From Sphingosinicella sp963974575 (lineage in GTDB: Bacteria > Pseudomonadota > Alphaproteobacteria > Sphingomonadales > Sphingomonadaceae), in NCBI RefSeq assembly GCF_963974575.1, contig NZ_CAXBBQ010000006.1:263408-327407 (forward strand): a DNA stretch of 64,000 bases, written 5' to 3'. Position 1 is the stretch's first letter. Each line of letters opens with the position of its first letter. The translations under genes and the position numbers were made by a program. This document shows positions 52,056 through 61,563 of this stretch, in pieces. The notes beneath the pieces were generated by a model that did not search any database, was not told the origin of the DNA, and saw nothing but the letters and a program-made list of their open reading frames with translations.

Positions 52056-53152
52056 GAACGGGCGATTCCTTCGACGCTGATCTGGACGGGGCGCTCGATG
52101 CAGTCATGCGTGGCGACCTCATGCCAGCCCCTACTCCGGCTCAACGTGCGCGGGAGTCGATGCACTTCGCCGTTTCCAGCAAGCCGGACTATGAGGCAGA
52201 CCTGCAGCGTGCAGCGCGCGCGACCGGCGTCCCGATACCGTCGGCACGGTCTTACCCTGATGTCGTGAAGGCGCGGGCGCGTTCGGAGGCCTACGACTTC
52301 GACTTGATGGCGGAGGAATCGCCCGCGGTCACCTCCTTGCTGGGTGACGTGGACAAGGCCAGGATCGCGCACGATGACGTCGAGAATCTGAGCGCGATCG
52401 AGCGGGGCCTGAACAAGCTGAAGGGCGCTCTCAAGGCTGGGTACTACGACGCCGCGAACACGGGCGCCGAAATGCGCCGGGTCATCGACGACGTTTCAGA
52501 CGTCGCGTTCTCGCCTGTCACGGCGCTGATAGACGCCTATGCCGAAGCGGCGTCCCCGGCCCTTGCCCAAAAGCTCTATCGGTACGACCGGGAGAGCAAG
52601 AAAGCTGCGGCGGGGGAGCGGGAGGGCTTCCAGCGACAGGCTGCCGCCGCCATGCCGCAATCCGACAGCTTCATTGAGGGGGCGGTCTGGTCGGGCGTGC
52701 GGAGTCTCCCGGCCACTGTCAGCGCGATCGGCGCGAGTGTTGCCACGGGAAGTCCGGCAACCGGCCTTGCGATCATGAGCACGTCGACGGGCAGCTCATC
52801 CTATGGTGAGGCGCGCGACGCTGGCCTGCCCATGTCCCGCGCGCTGGCCTACGGCATCTCGCAAGGCACGATCGAAGGCGCGACCGAAAAGCTGCCGATG
52901 GAGTTCATCACCAAGTCTCTCGGCAAGGTGAAGATGACAAAGTTCCTTGGCGAGTTCGTCGCGAAGGAAATGGCGGGTGAACAGGTCGCGACGGTCTTAC
53001 AGGACATGAACACTTGGCACGCGATCAACCCCGACAAGACGATGGGGGAGTATCTAAGGGAGCGTCCGGCGCGTTCTGCTGAAACGGCGATTGCGACACT
53101 GGTGAATGCTGGTGCCATGGGGGCCATACACATGGCCAGCCGGGGGCGCTAG
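52052..53152 (+). CDS. Putative virion internal/ejection-like protein, 366 aa
   Basis: The C-terminal half has alternating alanine-glycine helices with the pattern YGEARDAGLPMSRALAYGIS, GTIEGATEKLP, MEFITKSLGK, which I associate with large internal virion (ejection) proteins of podovirus-like phages. The N-terminal half is charged and helical. At 366 aa it would be only a fragment-sized version of such proteins. No lysozyme or peptidase motif is seen. Confidence 0.6.
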   Translation: MRTGDSFDADLDGALDAVMRGDLMPAPTPAQRARESMHFAVSSKPDYEADLQRAARATGVPIPSARSYPDVVKARARSEAYDFDLMAEESPAVTSLLGDVDKARIAHDDVENLSAIERGLNKLKGALKAGYYDAANTGAEMRRVIDDVSDVAFSPVTALIDAYAEAASPALAQKLYRYDRESKKAAAGEREGFQRQAAAAMPQSDSFIEGAVWSGVRSLPATVSAIGASVATGSPATGLAIMSTSTGSSSYGEARDAGLPMSRALAYGISQGTIEGATEKLPMEFITKSLGKVKMTKFLGEFVAKEMAGEQVATVLQDMNTWHAINPDKTMGEYLRERPARSAETAIATLVNAGAMGAIHMASRGR

Positions 53153-53154
53153 CG

Positions 53155-53826
53155 ATGTCGATGGCGAATCTCATCGTCCAGCCTGATGCTGCCTACCTGA
53201 TGACGGATTCGGGCCTGTTCACGCCGAGTGGAATGCTTTTGGCGCTGGGACCGAAGGTTCTTGCCGTTCGCTCGCAGGCGCTCGCCATTGCCACGACGGG
53301 CAGCCTCCACGTCTGCGTACTCGCGCCGCTACTGCATTCGATCCCCGATTGGGAGACGTGTGATCAGGAGGTATTCGTGCGTGCCCTGCCGGGGGTCGTG
53401 CGGGCCTTCTACGCTGGCGAGGGCCTCAACCCCGACCAACTGCCGAGCGAGGTGTTTATCGCCCTGTATTCGCGGCGGATGGGGCGCCCTATGGGCCTGT
53501 CGTTCATCACAGGCTATCCGACGCCGTTGCCGGGCGTGGAGCCGTGGAAGCTGTCCCCGTGCCTTCAGGCACTCAATCCGGGCGTCGATCTGTGCGAGGT
53601 TTATGGCAGCGGGGTAAGGCTGCGTGATCCCTCTTTCGTGCCATGGCGCGATGCCATGCCGCTTGTGGAGGCGCAGAGGGCCATTCGCGCGGGCTGGGGT
53701 TTCATACCGGACGGTGTGAGCGCCGTGGCCGGTGATATCACCCTGACGATAGTTTCGGCGGCCGGGATCGAGTGCACGTCCCTGCATACCTATGCCGACG
53801 TCGAGGGGGAGCGGGTGGCGGCTTAA
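53155..53826 (+). CDS. Hypothetical protein, possible Ntn-hydrolase fold, 223 aa
   Basis: MSMANLIVQPDAAYLMTDSG, MLLALGPKVLAVRSQALAIA and a C-terminal VAGDITLTIVSAAGIE recall the four-layer sandwich of Ntn (proteasome-like) hydrolases, in which the segment before LMTDSG would lie near the active site. No free N-terminal Thr, Ser or Cys is present without processing, so activity is doubtful. It ends 4 bases into the convergent PEP-CTERM gene. Confidence 0.6.
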   Translation: MSMANLIVQPDAAYLMTDSGLFTPSGMLLALGPKVLAVRSQALAIATTGSLHVCVLAPLLHSIPDWETCDQEVFVRALPGVVRAFYAGEGLNPDQLPSEVFIALYSRRMGRPMGLSFITGYPTPLPGVEPWKLSPCLQALNPGVDLCEVYGSGVRLRDPSFVPWRDAMPLVEAQRAIRAGWGFIPDGVSAVAGDITLTIVSAAGIECTSLHTYADVEGERVAA

Positions 53827-54620
53827 CGACGCTTTCGGCGTCTCGCGGCGATTCCCAGCAGGCCAATGCCGAACAACGCGATGGTGGCGGGCTCTGGGGC
53901 TTTGAGAACCCGATATCGCCAAAGAGTATCGAAGCTGACCGTCACATCGCCCACCTCAATCCAATAGGCTGTCGAATCCCATGGATCGCCTAGTTCAAAT
54001 CTGTACTCGGAACCGTAAAGGTAGGCGTAGACACCCGCGACGGTGCCGGGTCCAGGCACGCCGAACAGCTTATCAAGCTCTGGGTCAAAGTAGTAAAAGC
54101 AGCAGTCAAACGTCGCTAGGCCGTCGATGATTTGATAGCCAAGTTCCAGTTCCCCGGTTCTCAGATTGAAAAGAGGGCCTTCGCCATAGCCGCTTTCCCA
54201 ACCATCGCGGACGACGGCTGTGCCACCGCCAGCGCGTTTGAGGCGTGTGTAGTATGCTGCCGGTCCCGAACCGCAGCCCCAGTCCATCCCCGACGCTCCG
54301 TCTCCACCCTCGCCGCCAAGCGTCGTGCCGCCAAACTGCAGATGCTCAAAGTCTTCGGAACAGGTGAACTTGGTTTTGGGTCGAATGCGCCATCGCATTT
54401 CAAAAGTGTCGCCGACATTCCATGCAAAATTGTCAAATTCACTGATGGAGAAGTCGCGAACGTATCCGTCCGGACCAAATAGTTTGCCCTCGCCACTTAC
54501 GCCTGTGACGACCGATTTCATTGAAATTTCGACGTTCCATCGAGAGTAAGTGGTGGTTGGAACGGCAAACGAAGGCGAAGCAAAACACACGGCAAGAGCC
54601 GCGCATGTCAGAACACGCAT
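53823..54620 (-). CDS. PEP-CTERM sorting domain protein, 265 aa
   Basis: A signal peptide (MRVLTCAALAVCFASPSFA) leads a beta-rich, tryptophan- and aromatic-rich middle, and the C-terminus has PEPATIALFGIGLLGIAARRRKRR: the PEP motif, a membrane helix and a basic tail for exosortase processing. It would be exported and anchored or released at the cell surface. It is the only host-like surface protein gene within the integrative element and lies on the opposite strand. Its 3' end overlaps the gene before it by 4 bases. Confidence 0.9.
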   Translation of the reverse strand: MRVLTCAALAVCFASPSFAVPTTTYSRWNVEISMKSVVTGVSGEGKLFGPDGYVRDFSISEFDNFAWNVGDTFEMRWRIRPKTKFTCSEDFEHLQFGGTTLGGEGGDGASGMDWGCGSGPAAYYTRLKRAGGGTAVVRDGWESGYGEGPLFNLRTGELELGYQIIDGLATFDCCFYYFDPELDKLFGVPGPGTVAGVYAYLYGSEYRFELGDPWDSTAYWIEVGDVTVSFDTLWRYRVLKAPEPATIALFGIGLLGIAARRRKRR

Positions 54621-54701
54621 AGTAATCTCCCCTGTTATTGGGGAGGCTATGGTTAAGGGGTCATTCCGGCAACGATTCGTTTTTAAGCTTGAAGCGCTCG
54701 C

Positions 54702-54878
54702 CTATGCGCCCAGCCCCTTCTCCACCAGCCGCCTGATCGCTTCCGAGCGGGTCGCGTCTCCCCGCTGAACGTCCAGCTTCGCCAGCAATTCCGCTGGCAG
54801 CCGAACGCTGATTGAAGGGTCGCGGCCTGTGGCGGGACGCCCTCTAGATTTTTGGTGTGCCGATATTGACGCCTTCAT
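54702..54878 (-). CDS. Ribbon-helix-helix (CopG/Arc-like) protein, 58 aa
   Basis: MKASISAHQKSRGRPATG leads a ribbon-helix-helix: the beta strand PSISVRLPAELLAKL, then the helices SEAIRRLVEKGLG. It starts at 54878 and ends at 54702. No toxin gene is adjacent, so it may be a free repressor, perhaps of the PEP-CTERM gene downstream or of the divergent gene at 54967. Confidence 0.75.
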   Translation of the reverse strand: MKASISAHQKSRGRPATGRDPSISVRLPAELLAKLDVQRGDATRSEAIRRLVEKGLGA

Positions 54879-54966
54879 ATTTTAGGCATACCAATAAAGA
54901 CGAGCCGAGACAAGGATTAGGCCCCTCGCCCCGGCTCTAACCGAAACCGCATGAAAGGATGCGATA

Positions 54967-55515
54967 ATGGCTAATTCCAGCATAGGGGCGACGTGCGCCC
55001 AGACCAAGCGCCATGAGGAATGGCAGACGCTCTTGCTTGAGTATCGCGAGGCGAAGCGCATCGCAGCGGCTGCATCGAGTGCGCACAGCCAAGTATACGA
55101 TGCATGGAAATCATCTTGCGGCAGGTATCCCGACCTCGACCTCGACGGGCGCACGATGGCGGGCGAATATGTGATGGCCGTGTATGGCTCGGTTACTCGC
55201 TGCGTTTCAGAAGCTCGCGGATGGCCGATACGAGAGTGCATTGATAAAGAGTGGCGCGATGCGATGGCGCGCTGCCGCCGCGTCGACATGGAGGACAAGA
55301 GGCGATATCGGCAAATGGGCTTGCGGCAGCTCCTTCGTGAAGCCGACGCAGCATCATCAAAGTGCACCGAAGCTTGGCTCGCATTGTGCGAATATCCGGT
55401 GAGAGACATCACGGAACTGGTACGCAAAATCGACCTGATCGAGAGCGAAGAGGACGACGCGATCGATTACGTTGATGAGATTGTCGCTGACATTCGGCGC
55501 ATCAGCAACACCTGA
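54967..55515 (+). CDS. Hypothetical protein, 182 aa
   Basis: The product MANSSIGATCAQTKRHEEWQ is a charged, mostly helical protein with several cysteines and no recognised domain. A coiled coil is likely in the centre (residues about 85-140). It is divergent from the RHH gene with an 88-base gap between them and is the last gene before the terminator and right att repeat. Confidence 0.7.
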   Translation: MANSSIGATCAQTKRHEEWQTLLLEYREAKRIAAAASSAHSQVYDAWKSSCGRYPDLDLDGRTMAGEYVMAVYGSVTRCVSEARGWPIRECIDKEWRDAMARCRRVDMEDKRRYRQMGLRQLLREADAASSKCTEAWLALCEYPVRDITELVRKIDLIESEEDDAIDYVDEIVADIRRISNT

Positions 55516-55536
55516 TCCCACCACCATGGCCCATCA

Positions 55537-55562
55537 AACGCCCGGCCTCACCGCCGGGCGTT
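55537..55562 (+). terminator. Intrinsic terminator at element's right end
   Basis: aacgcccggc and gccgggcgtt are perfect 10-bp arms with a ctcacc loop, followed by ttc and more T. It ends transcription of the rightward gene at 54967. Confidence 0.8.
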
Positions 55563-55631
55563 TTCATTTCTGGACATAGTGCGGACACGCTTTCGGCTTC
55601 GCAACCGTTTCCGTCGGTAAGTTATTGAAAA

Positions 55632-55680
55632 GATGGTGAGCCCTGCTGGATTCGAACCAGCGACCTACTGATTAAAAGTC
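55632..55680 (-). repeat. Right attachment repeat (attR) in tRNA-Lys
   Basis: It is identical over 49 bases to 43474-43522 and here is part of the complete tRNA-Lys gene. It marks the right edge of the element. Confidence 0.92.
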
Positions 55681-55709
55681 AGTTGCTCTACCGACTGAGC
55701 TAAGGGCCC
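55634..55709 (-). tRNA. tRNA-Lys (TTT)
   Basis: A full 76-base cloverleaf: acceptor gggccct pairs with agggctc, D-arm agctcagtcggtagagc, anticodon loop ctttta (TTT), T-loop ttcgaat and an encoded CCA. Its 3' end is reconstituted by the inserted element, so the gene stays functional. Confidence 0.95.
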
Positions 55710-55760
55710 TTGCGCCGCGTGGCGTGTGCGGGGCTGATCTATGGAGCGCGGGGGCTTCGG

Positions 55761-56273
55761 TCAACCGTTTCTGAGACGCGCGTGCATCTGGCGCACGCTA
55801 AGGCCGAGTACGGGGTGCCTCCAGTCCGGCGCGACAGCCAGCATCGGTGTCAGCACAAAGTCCCTCATGTGCATGGATCGGTGCGGTGCGGCGATGCCGC
55901 GCGATTGCCGCCAGAGCAGCCGTCCCGGCCACACGCCGCTGCCCCAGGCGATGAGGTCGAGGTCGAGCACACGCGCCCCCCAGCGCCGCCCCCGGCGGCG
56001 TCCGAAGCTACGCTCCACCGCTTTTAGCGCCGCGACGATCTCGGGCGGCGTGAGGTGCGTCGACGACGCCATGACGGCGTTGGCATAGTCGCGGCCGCCC
56101 GGCCCCACCGCCCGCGTACCGAGGATCGGCGACACCGCACCGACTGGAAACCCGGCCGCGCCGAGCGCCTTCACGGCAGCACGCACAACACCGGCCGGTC
56201 GCCCGTGCCGTCCGTGCGGGCGGTTCGAGCCGATGGCGATCACGATTGGTGTTGCAGCGGTTGCTAAGCCCAT
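55761..56273 (-). CDS. folK: HPPK, folate biosynthesis
   Basis: 6-Hydroxymethyl-7,8-dihydropterin pyrophosphokinase, 170 aa, transfers pyrophosphate from ATP to the pterin. The family motifs are VIAIGSNRPHG, the catalytic loop region, RWGARVLDLDLIAWG, and APHRSMHMRDFVLTPMLAVAP. It is divergent from the uracil glycosylase gene (23-base gap), so both promoters overlap. Confidence 0.92.
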   Translation of the reverse strand: MGLATAATPIVIAIGSNRPHGRHGRPAGVVRAAVKALGAAGFPVGAVSPILGTRAVGPGGRDYANAVMASSTHLTPPEIVAALKAVERSFGRRRGRRWGARVLDLDLIAWGSGVWPGRLLWRQSRGIAAPHRSMHMRDFVLTPMLAVAPDWRHPVLGLSVRQMHARLRNG

Positions 56274-56296
56274 GTGCGCCGCTTAATCGGAAAGCC

Positions 56297-56950
56297 ATGT
56301 TCATGGAAAGCCCGCTTCCCCAAACCGAGCCGCCGCGCGATTGTCCGCGCTGCCCGCGCCTCGCCGATTTCCGCCATGCGTGCCGTACCGAATACCCGGA
56401 TTGGTGGAATGCGCCCGTCCCCGCTTTCGGCGACCCCGATGCATGGCTCGCGGTCATCGGCCTCGCCCCAGGCAAGCACGGCGCGAACCGCACCGGGCGG
56501 CCGTTCACGGGCGATTACGCGGGCGATCTGCTCTATGCGACGCTGGACAAGTTCGGCCTTTCAACCGGCACCTATGCCGCCGATCCGCAGGATGGCCTCC
56601 GCCTCAAGGGCGCGATCATCCTCAACGCGGTCAAGTGCCTGCCCCCGGAAAACAAACCGACGCCGGAGGAGATGAACACCTGCCGGCCCTTCCTTGAAAC
56701 GCAGATCGCCGCCCTGCCCCGCGTGCGCGCGTTCATCGCGCTCGGGCTCATCGCGCACCAGTCGACCTTGCGCAGTTTCGGGCTCAAACCCTCGCATCAC
56801 AAGTTCGGGCATGGCGCGCGCCATGCGCTTCCCGGCGGCCGCATCCTCTTCAACAGCTATCACTGCTCGCGCTACAACACGAACACGGGGCGGCTGACGG
56901 CACCGATGTTCGAGGACGTCTTCCATATGGCGCTGAGCGAGGCCGCATAA
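56297..56950 (+). CDS. Uracil-DNA glycosylase, family 5 (UDGb-like)
   Basis: The 217-aa repair enzyme has an iron-sulfur Cys set (RDCPRCPRL, HACRTEYP, KCLPPEN), the uracil pocket motif GLAPGKHGANRTGRPFTGDYAG, and the C-terminal NSYHCSRYNTNTGRLT in place of the family HPS loop. Start ATG at 56297; 56303 also possible. It lies 3 bases ahead of the YqaJ gene. Confidence 0.9.
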   Translation: MFMESPLPQTEPPRDCPRCPRLADFRHACRTEYPDWWNAPVPAFGDPDAWLAVIGLAPGKHGANRTGRPFTGDYAGDLLYATLDKFGLSTGTYAADPQDGLRLKGAIILNAVKCLPPENKPTPEEMNTCRPFLETQIAALPRVRAFIALGLIAHQSTLRSFGLKPSHHKFGHGARHALPGGRILFNSYHCSRYNTNTGRLTAPMFEDVFHMALSEAA

Positions 56951-56953
56951 CCC

Positions 56954-57532
56954 GTGCCGTTCTCGGTCGTCGATCTCGATCAGGGGAACGCGCGCTGGCT
57001 GAAATGGCGGAGCGGCGGCCTCGGCGCATCGGATGCCCCCGCCGTGATGGGTGAGAACCCATGGAAAAGCCGCAAGCGCCTGCTCAAGGAGAAGGTGGAT
57101 GCGATGGCGGGCGTCGTTTCGCACTGGCGCGGCAATGCGGCGATGTCGCGGGGCAATGCGTTGGAGCCGGAAGCCCGGCGGCTCTATGCGGGCCACACCG
57201 GGCATAACGTCGCGCCCGCCTGCCTTCAGAGCAATCGCTATGAATGGCTGCGCGCCAGCGTGGACGGCATCTGCTTCACCGCCGGCGCGGTCGTGGAGAT
57301 CAAGTGCGGCGACAAGGCTTATGCGTACAGCGCCGAAAAAAGCGCCGTGCCGCGTTACTACTACGGCCAGCTCCAGCACATCCTCGCCGTCACCGGCTAC
57401 GCGCGGATCGACTTCTGGTGCTGGGTGCCGGGCCGCACGCCGCAGCACATCGTCGCCGAACGCGACGCGGCTTACATTGATCGGATGCTCGATACCGAGG
57501 CCGCGTTCTGGGACGAAGTGCTGGCGGGGTAA
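56954..57532 (+). CDS. YqaJ-like nuclease
   Basis: The 192-aa protein has the PD-(D/E)XK recombinase pattern of YqaJ/lambda exonuclease: WLKWRSGGLGASDAPAVMGENPW, RGNALEPEAR, WLRASVDGI, VVEIKCGDKAY, then GQLQHILAVTG. It may process DNA ends together with the neighbouring glycosylase. GTG start at 56954. Its presence outside a prophage is slightly unusual. It converges on aguB. Confidence 0.88.
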   Translation: MPFSVVDLDQGNARWLKWRSGGLGASDAPAVMGENPWKSRKRLLKEKVDAMAGVVSHWRGNAAMSRGNALEPEARRLYAGHTGHNVAPACLQSNRYEWLRASVDGICFTAGAVVEIKCGDKAYAYSAEKSAVPRYYYGQLQHILAVTGYARIDFWCWVPGRTPQHIVAERDAAYIDRMLDTEAAFWDEVLAG

Positions 57533-57537
57533 GCCCC

Positions 57538-58382
57538 TCAGATGTCCTGCGTCAGCCGCCCGTAAAGCTCCGGCCGCCGGTCCCGGAAGAATCCGAACGT
57601 CGCGCGGTGCTTCTTCACGCGGTCCAGATCGATCTCCGCCGTCAGCACGCCCGTTTCCTGGGCGCCAAATTCGGCAAGGAAGTCCCCGCGTTCGTCGGTG
57701 ATGAAGCTGTGCCCGTAGAAGCTCATCGCGTCCTCGCTGCTGATGCGGTTCGCGGCGACCACCGGCACGACGTTCGAAACCGCGTGGCCGATCATCGCCC
57801 GCCGCCACAGCCGCGAGGTATCGAGTTCTTCCGACGCCGGTTCGTCGCCGATCGCGGTGGGGAAGAACAGCACGTCCGCACCCATCAGCATCATCGCGCG
57901 CGCGGTTTCCGGATACCACTGGTCCCAGCAGACGCCGACGCCAACCGTGCCGTACTTCGTCGGCCACACCTTGAAGCCGGTGTTGCCGGGACGGAAATAG
58001 AACTTCTCCGTATAGCCGGGGCCGTCCGGGATGTGGCTCTTGCGGTAGATGCCCATCACCTTGCCGCTGTCGTCGATCATCGCGAGCGTGTTGTAAAAGT
58101 GCGGCCCGTCCGCTTCGAAGAAGCTCGTCGGGATATAGACCTTCAGCTCGGCGGCGAGCTTCTGCATCGCCAGCACGGATTTGTGCTCCGTCACCGGCTT
58201 CGCGGTCGCGAAGAAGCGCTCGTGCTGCACCTGGCAGAAATACGGCCCTTCGAAGAGCTCGGGCGGCAGGATGATCTTCGCACCCTTCCCCGCCGCTTCG
58301 CGCACCAGGTCGCTGACGCGGGCGATATTGGTGTCGATATCGCCCCCCAGCGGAAGCTGAAGCGCGGCGACGTTCATGGTGC

Positions 58383-58386
<4 letters not shown>
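57538..58386 (-). CDS. aguB: N-carbamoylputrescine amidase
   Basis: This 282-aa nitrilase-superfamily enzyme hydrolyses N-carbamoylputrescine to putrescine. The catalytic Glu, Lys and Cys are in LPPELFEGPYFCQ, YRKSHIPDGPGY and GVGVCWDQWYPE. The start at 58386 overlaps aguA by 4 bases. With aguA it forms the agmatine-to-putrescine route. Confidence 0.93.
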
Positions 58387-59353
<967 letters not shown>

Positions 59354-59357
<4 letters not shown>

Positions 59358-60097
59358 GAATTCTCCTCTTGCACGAAGCCGGTTTCGTCCGCGCCTCTGC
59401 CACTCGAACCCTCCCCAGGCAACGCAGTTCCCTTGAAGCCTTGCGCCACCACATACCATTCGGACGAATCCTTGCGGCTTGCGGGTGGTTTCGTGTGCTT
59501 CACCGTGCGGAAATTGCGTTTCAGCTCTGCGACAAGCGCGTGGTCCGCGCCGCCCGCCAGCACCTTGGCGACGAACGTGCCGCCGGGGGCGAGGATCTCG
59601 CACGCGAAATGAAGCCCCGCCTCCACCAGCGCCATCGTGCGCAGATGGTCGGTCTGCTTGTGACCGATGGTGTTCGCCGCCATGTCTGAAAGCACGAGGT
59701 CCGCCGCGCCGCCAAGCGCGGTTTTCAGCGCGTCCGGCGTTTCATCGGCAAGGAAATCCATCTGCAGGAAGGTCACGCCCGCAATGGGTTCCATCTCGAG
59801 AAGGTCGATGCCCACCACCGCCGCCTTCGGATGCTTCTCGCGCAGCACCTGGCACCAGCCGCCGGGCGCCGCGCCAAGGTCCACCACCCGGCGCACCCCG
59901 CGCAGGAAATGATATTTCTCGTCGAGCTCCAGCAGCTTGAAGGCTGCGCGCGAGCGATACCCCTGCGATTTCGCCGCCTTCACATAGGGATCGTTGAGCT
60001 GCCGCTCGATCCAGCGTGTCGAGGCCGCCGAACGTCGGCGCGCCGTCTTCACCCGCACTTTGCCGCCCACGGAGCGGCCGCCGATACCATTTGTCAT
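59354..60097 (-). CDS. rlmE: 23S rRNA 2'-O-methyltransferase RlmE (FtsJ)
   Basis: The 247-aa protein methylates U2552. The SAM site DLGAAPGGWCQVL, the catalytic D and K of LSDMAANTIG and TFVAKVLAGG and the region YRSRAAFKLLELDEK are all visible, with a C-terminal extension of about 25 acidic residues. Start at 60097; ppx lies 1 base upstream. Confidence 0.94.
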
Positions 60098-60098
60098 G

Positions 60099-61151
60099 TT
60101 AAAGCCTGTGACCGTCGCGCCGCATCAGCGTGCGCAGAATGCCCTCGCGGATACCGCGATCGGCAACGCACACTTCGCGCGCTGGAAACATCGCAAGGAT
60201 GGCGTCAAGAATGGCGCATCCCGCGATGATAAGGTCGGCGCGCTCGTTACCGATGCAGGCAAGCGCGGCGCGTTCGGCGTGCGTCATGCGCGACAGTGAA
60301 ACGCCCACCTCACGAAGCGCTGCGGCGGGCACGTTGCAGCCGTCCACCCTGCGCCGGTCGTAGTGCGCGAGGCCGAGTTGCAGGCTCGCAAGCGTGGTAA
60401 TCGTGCCCGATGTGCCCAGAAGCTGCAGCGCTTCCGGGCCGCCCGGCGGATGCAGGTGCTCGCGCGCGGCCGAAAGATGCTCGGTCACGCGCGCCGTCAT
60501 CCGCGCATAAGCGGCCGCGCGTTCTTCAATGGTTTCGAAATGCGTCAGCTCGGTTTCGGTAAGCGAAACGACGCCCCACGGCACGCTTGCCCAGCTCACG
60601 ATCCGCTCGCGCCCGCCCTCCCCGATCTCGACAAGGATGATCTCGGTGCTGCCGCCGCCGATGTCGAAAACCAGTGCGTGTCCCCCGCTGCGGTCCAGCA
60701 GCGTCCGGCAACCGAGCACGGCGAGCCGCGCCTCCTCTTCGGGCGAAATCACGTCGAGCGCGATGCCGGTTTCGGCGAACACGCGGTCCACAAAATCGTC
60801 TCGGTTGCTCGCCCGGCGGCACGCTTCCGTTGCGACGTTGCGGCTCACCCACACGCCCCGGCGGCGGATTTTCTCGGCGCAGGCCTTCAGCGCGGCCACG
60901 GCGCGGTCCTGTGCGGCGTCCGAAAGCCGCCCGGTCTCCATCAGCCCCTCGCCCAACCGCACGATCCGCGAGAACGCATCCACCACATAAAACCCGCCGC
61001 GCGCGGGGCGGGCGATCAGGAGGCGGCAGTTGTTGGTTCCAAGGTCGAGCGCGGCATAGGCGCGCCGCTGCGTCTGTCCTGTCTCCCCCCGCAGCAATGG
61101 CGGGGAATCGGCAACGCCCGTATCGGGCGCGGTATTCACGTCGAAAGGCAT
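60099..61151 (-). CDS. ppx: Exopolyphosphatase / GppA-type phosphatase
   Basis: The 350-aa protein has the sugar kinase/actin-like fold of Ppx/GppA: AALDLGTNNCRLLIA, IVRLGEG, ATEACRRASN, VFDIGGGSTEIILVEIG and LGTSGTITTLASL. It degrades polyphosphate or pppGpp; the two activities cannot be separated by eye. The start at 61151 follows the family. It is the first gene of the ppx-rlmE-aguA-aguB transcript. Confidence 0.92.
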   Translation of the reverse strand: MPFDVNTAPDTGVADSPPLLRGETGQTQRRAYAALDLGTNNCRLLIARPARGGFYVVDAFSRIVRLGEGLMETGRLSDAAQDRAVAALKACAEKIRRRGVWVSRNVATEACRRASNRDDFVDRVFAETGIALDVISPEEEARLAVLGCRTLLDRSGGHALVFDIGGGSTEIILVEIGEGGRERIVSWASVPWGVVSLTETELTHFETIEERAAAYARMTARVTEHLSAAREHLHPPGGPEALQLLGTSGTITTLASLQLGLAHYDRRRVDGCNVPAAALREVGVSLSRMTHAERAALACIGNERADLIIAGCAILDAILAMFPAREVCVADRGIREGILRTLMRRDGHRL

Positions 61152-61342
61152 GATGGTCGCCCTGTAATCAAGACGGTGAGAGCCCGAAGAGGCCACCACC
61201 GTTCACTTGAAAGCGAGGCTAACACCCTTTTGTAAAAATTCGCAACCTCCGCGCACGGCCCGCCCGCATCTGACCGTTTGACATTGCGCGGCCGCCCCCA
61301 TATTACGCCCACCGCTATCGGGCGGCACCCGCCGCCCATTGG

Positions 61343-61416
61343 TGCCCTGTCGTCTAATGGTAAGACTACGGACTCTGACTCCGTCAATCGAGGTTCGAAT
61401 CCTCGCGGGGCATCCA
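61343..61416 (+). tRNA. tRNA-Gln (CTG)
   Basis: A 74-base cloverleaf: acceptor tgccctg pairs with cggggca, anticodon stem acgga/tccgt with loop ctctgac (CTG), T-loop ttcgaat and CCA at 61414-61416. Confidence 0.93.
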
Positions 61417-61563
61417 TCTATTCCCGGCAAGCTGCGGGATTTACAGGAAATATAGGGATATAGTGGGATGCTTCCCACATTTGCCCCACACCGGTTCAGA
61501 ACGCCCGCTGCTCCGGGGCGGGGTCATCCGGCTTGCACTGAGCCGTGAAGTTGCCGACTACAG

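Larger units (their letters stand above)
43474..55680. mobile_element. 12.2-kb integrative element at tRNA-Lys (phage satellite-like)
   Basis: Perfect 49-bp direct repeats of the tRNA-Lys 3' end bound an integrase, small regulators, a RepA-like ATPase, a dense rightward operon and a few leftward genes. There is no recognisable large terminase, portal, major capsid or conjugation gene, although one product resembles phage ejection proteins. The size and layout fit a phage satellite or reduced prophage. Confidence 0.85.
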
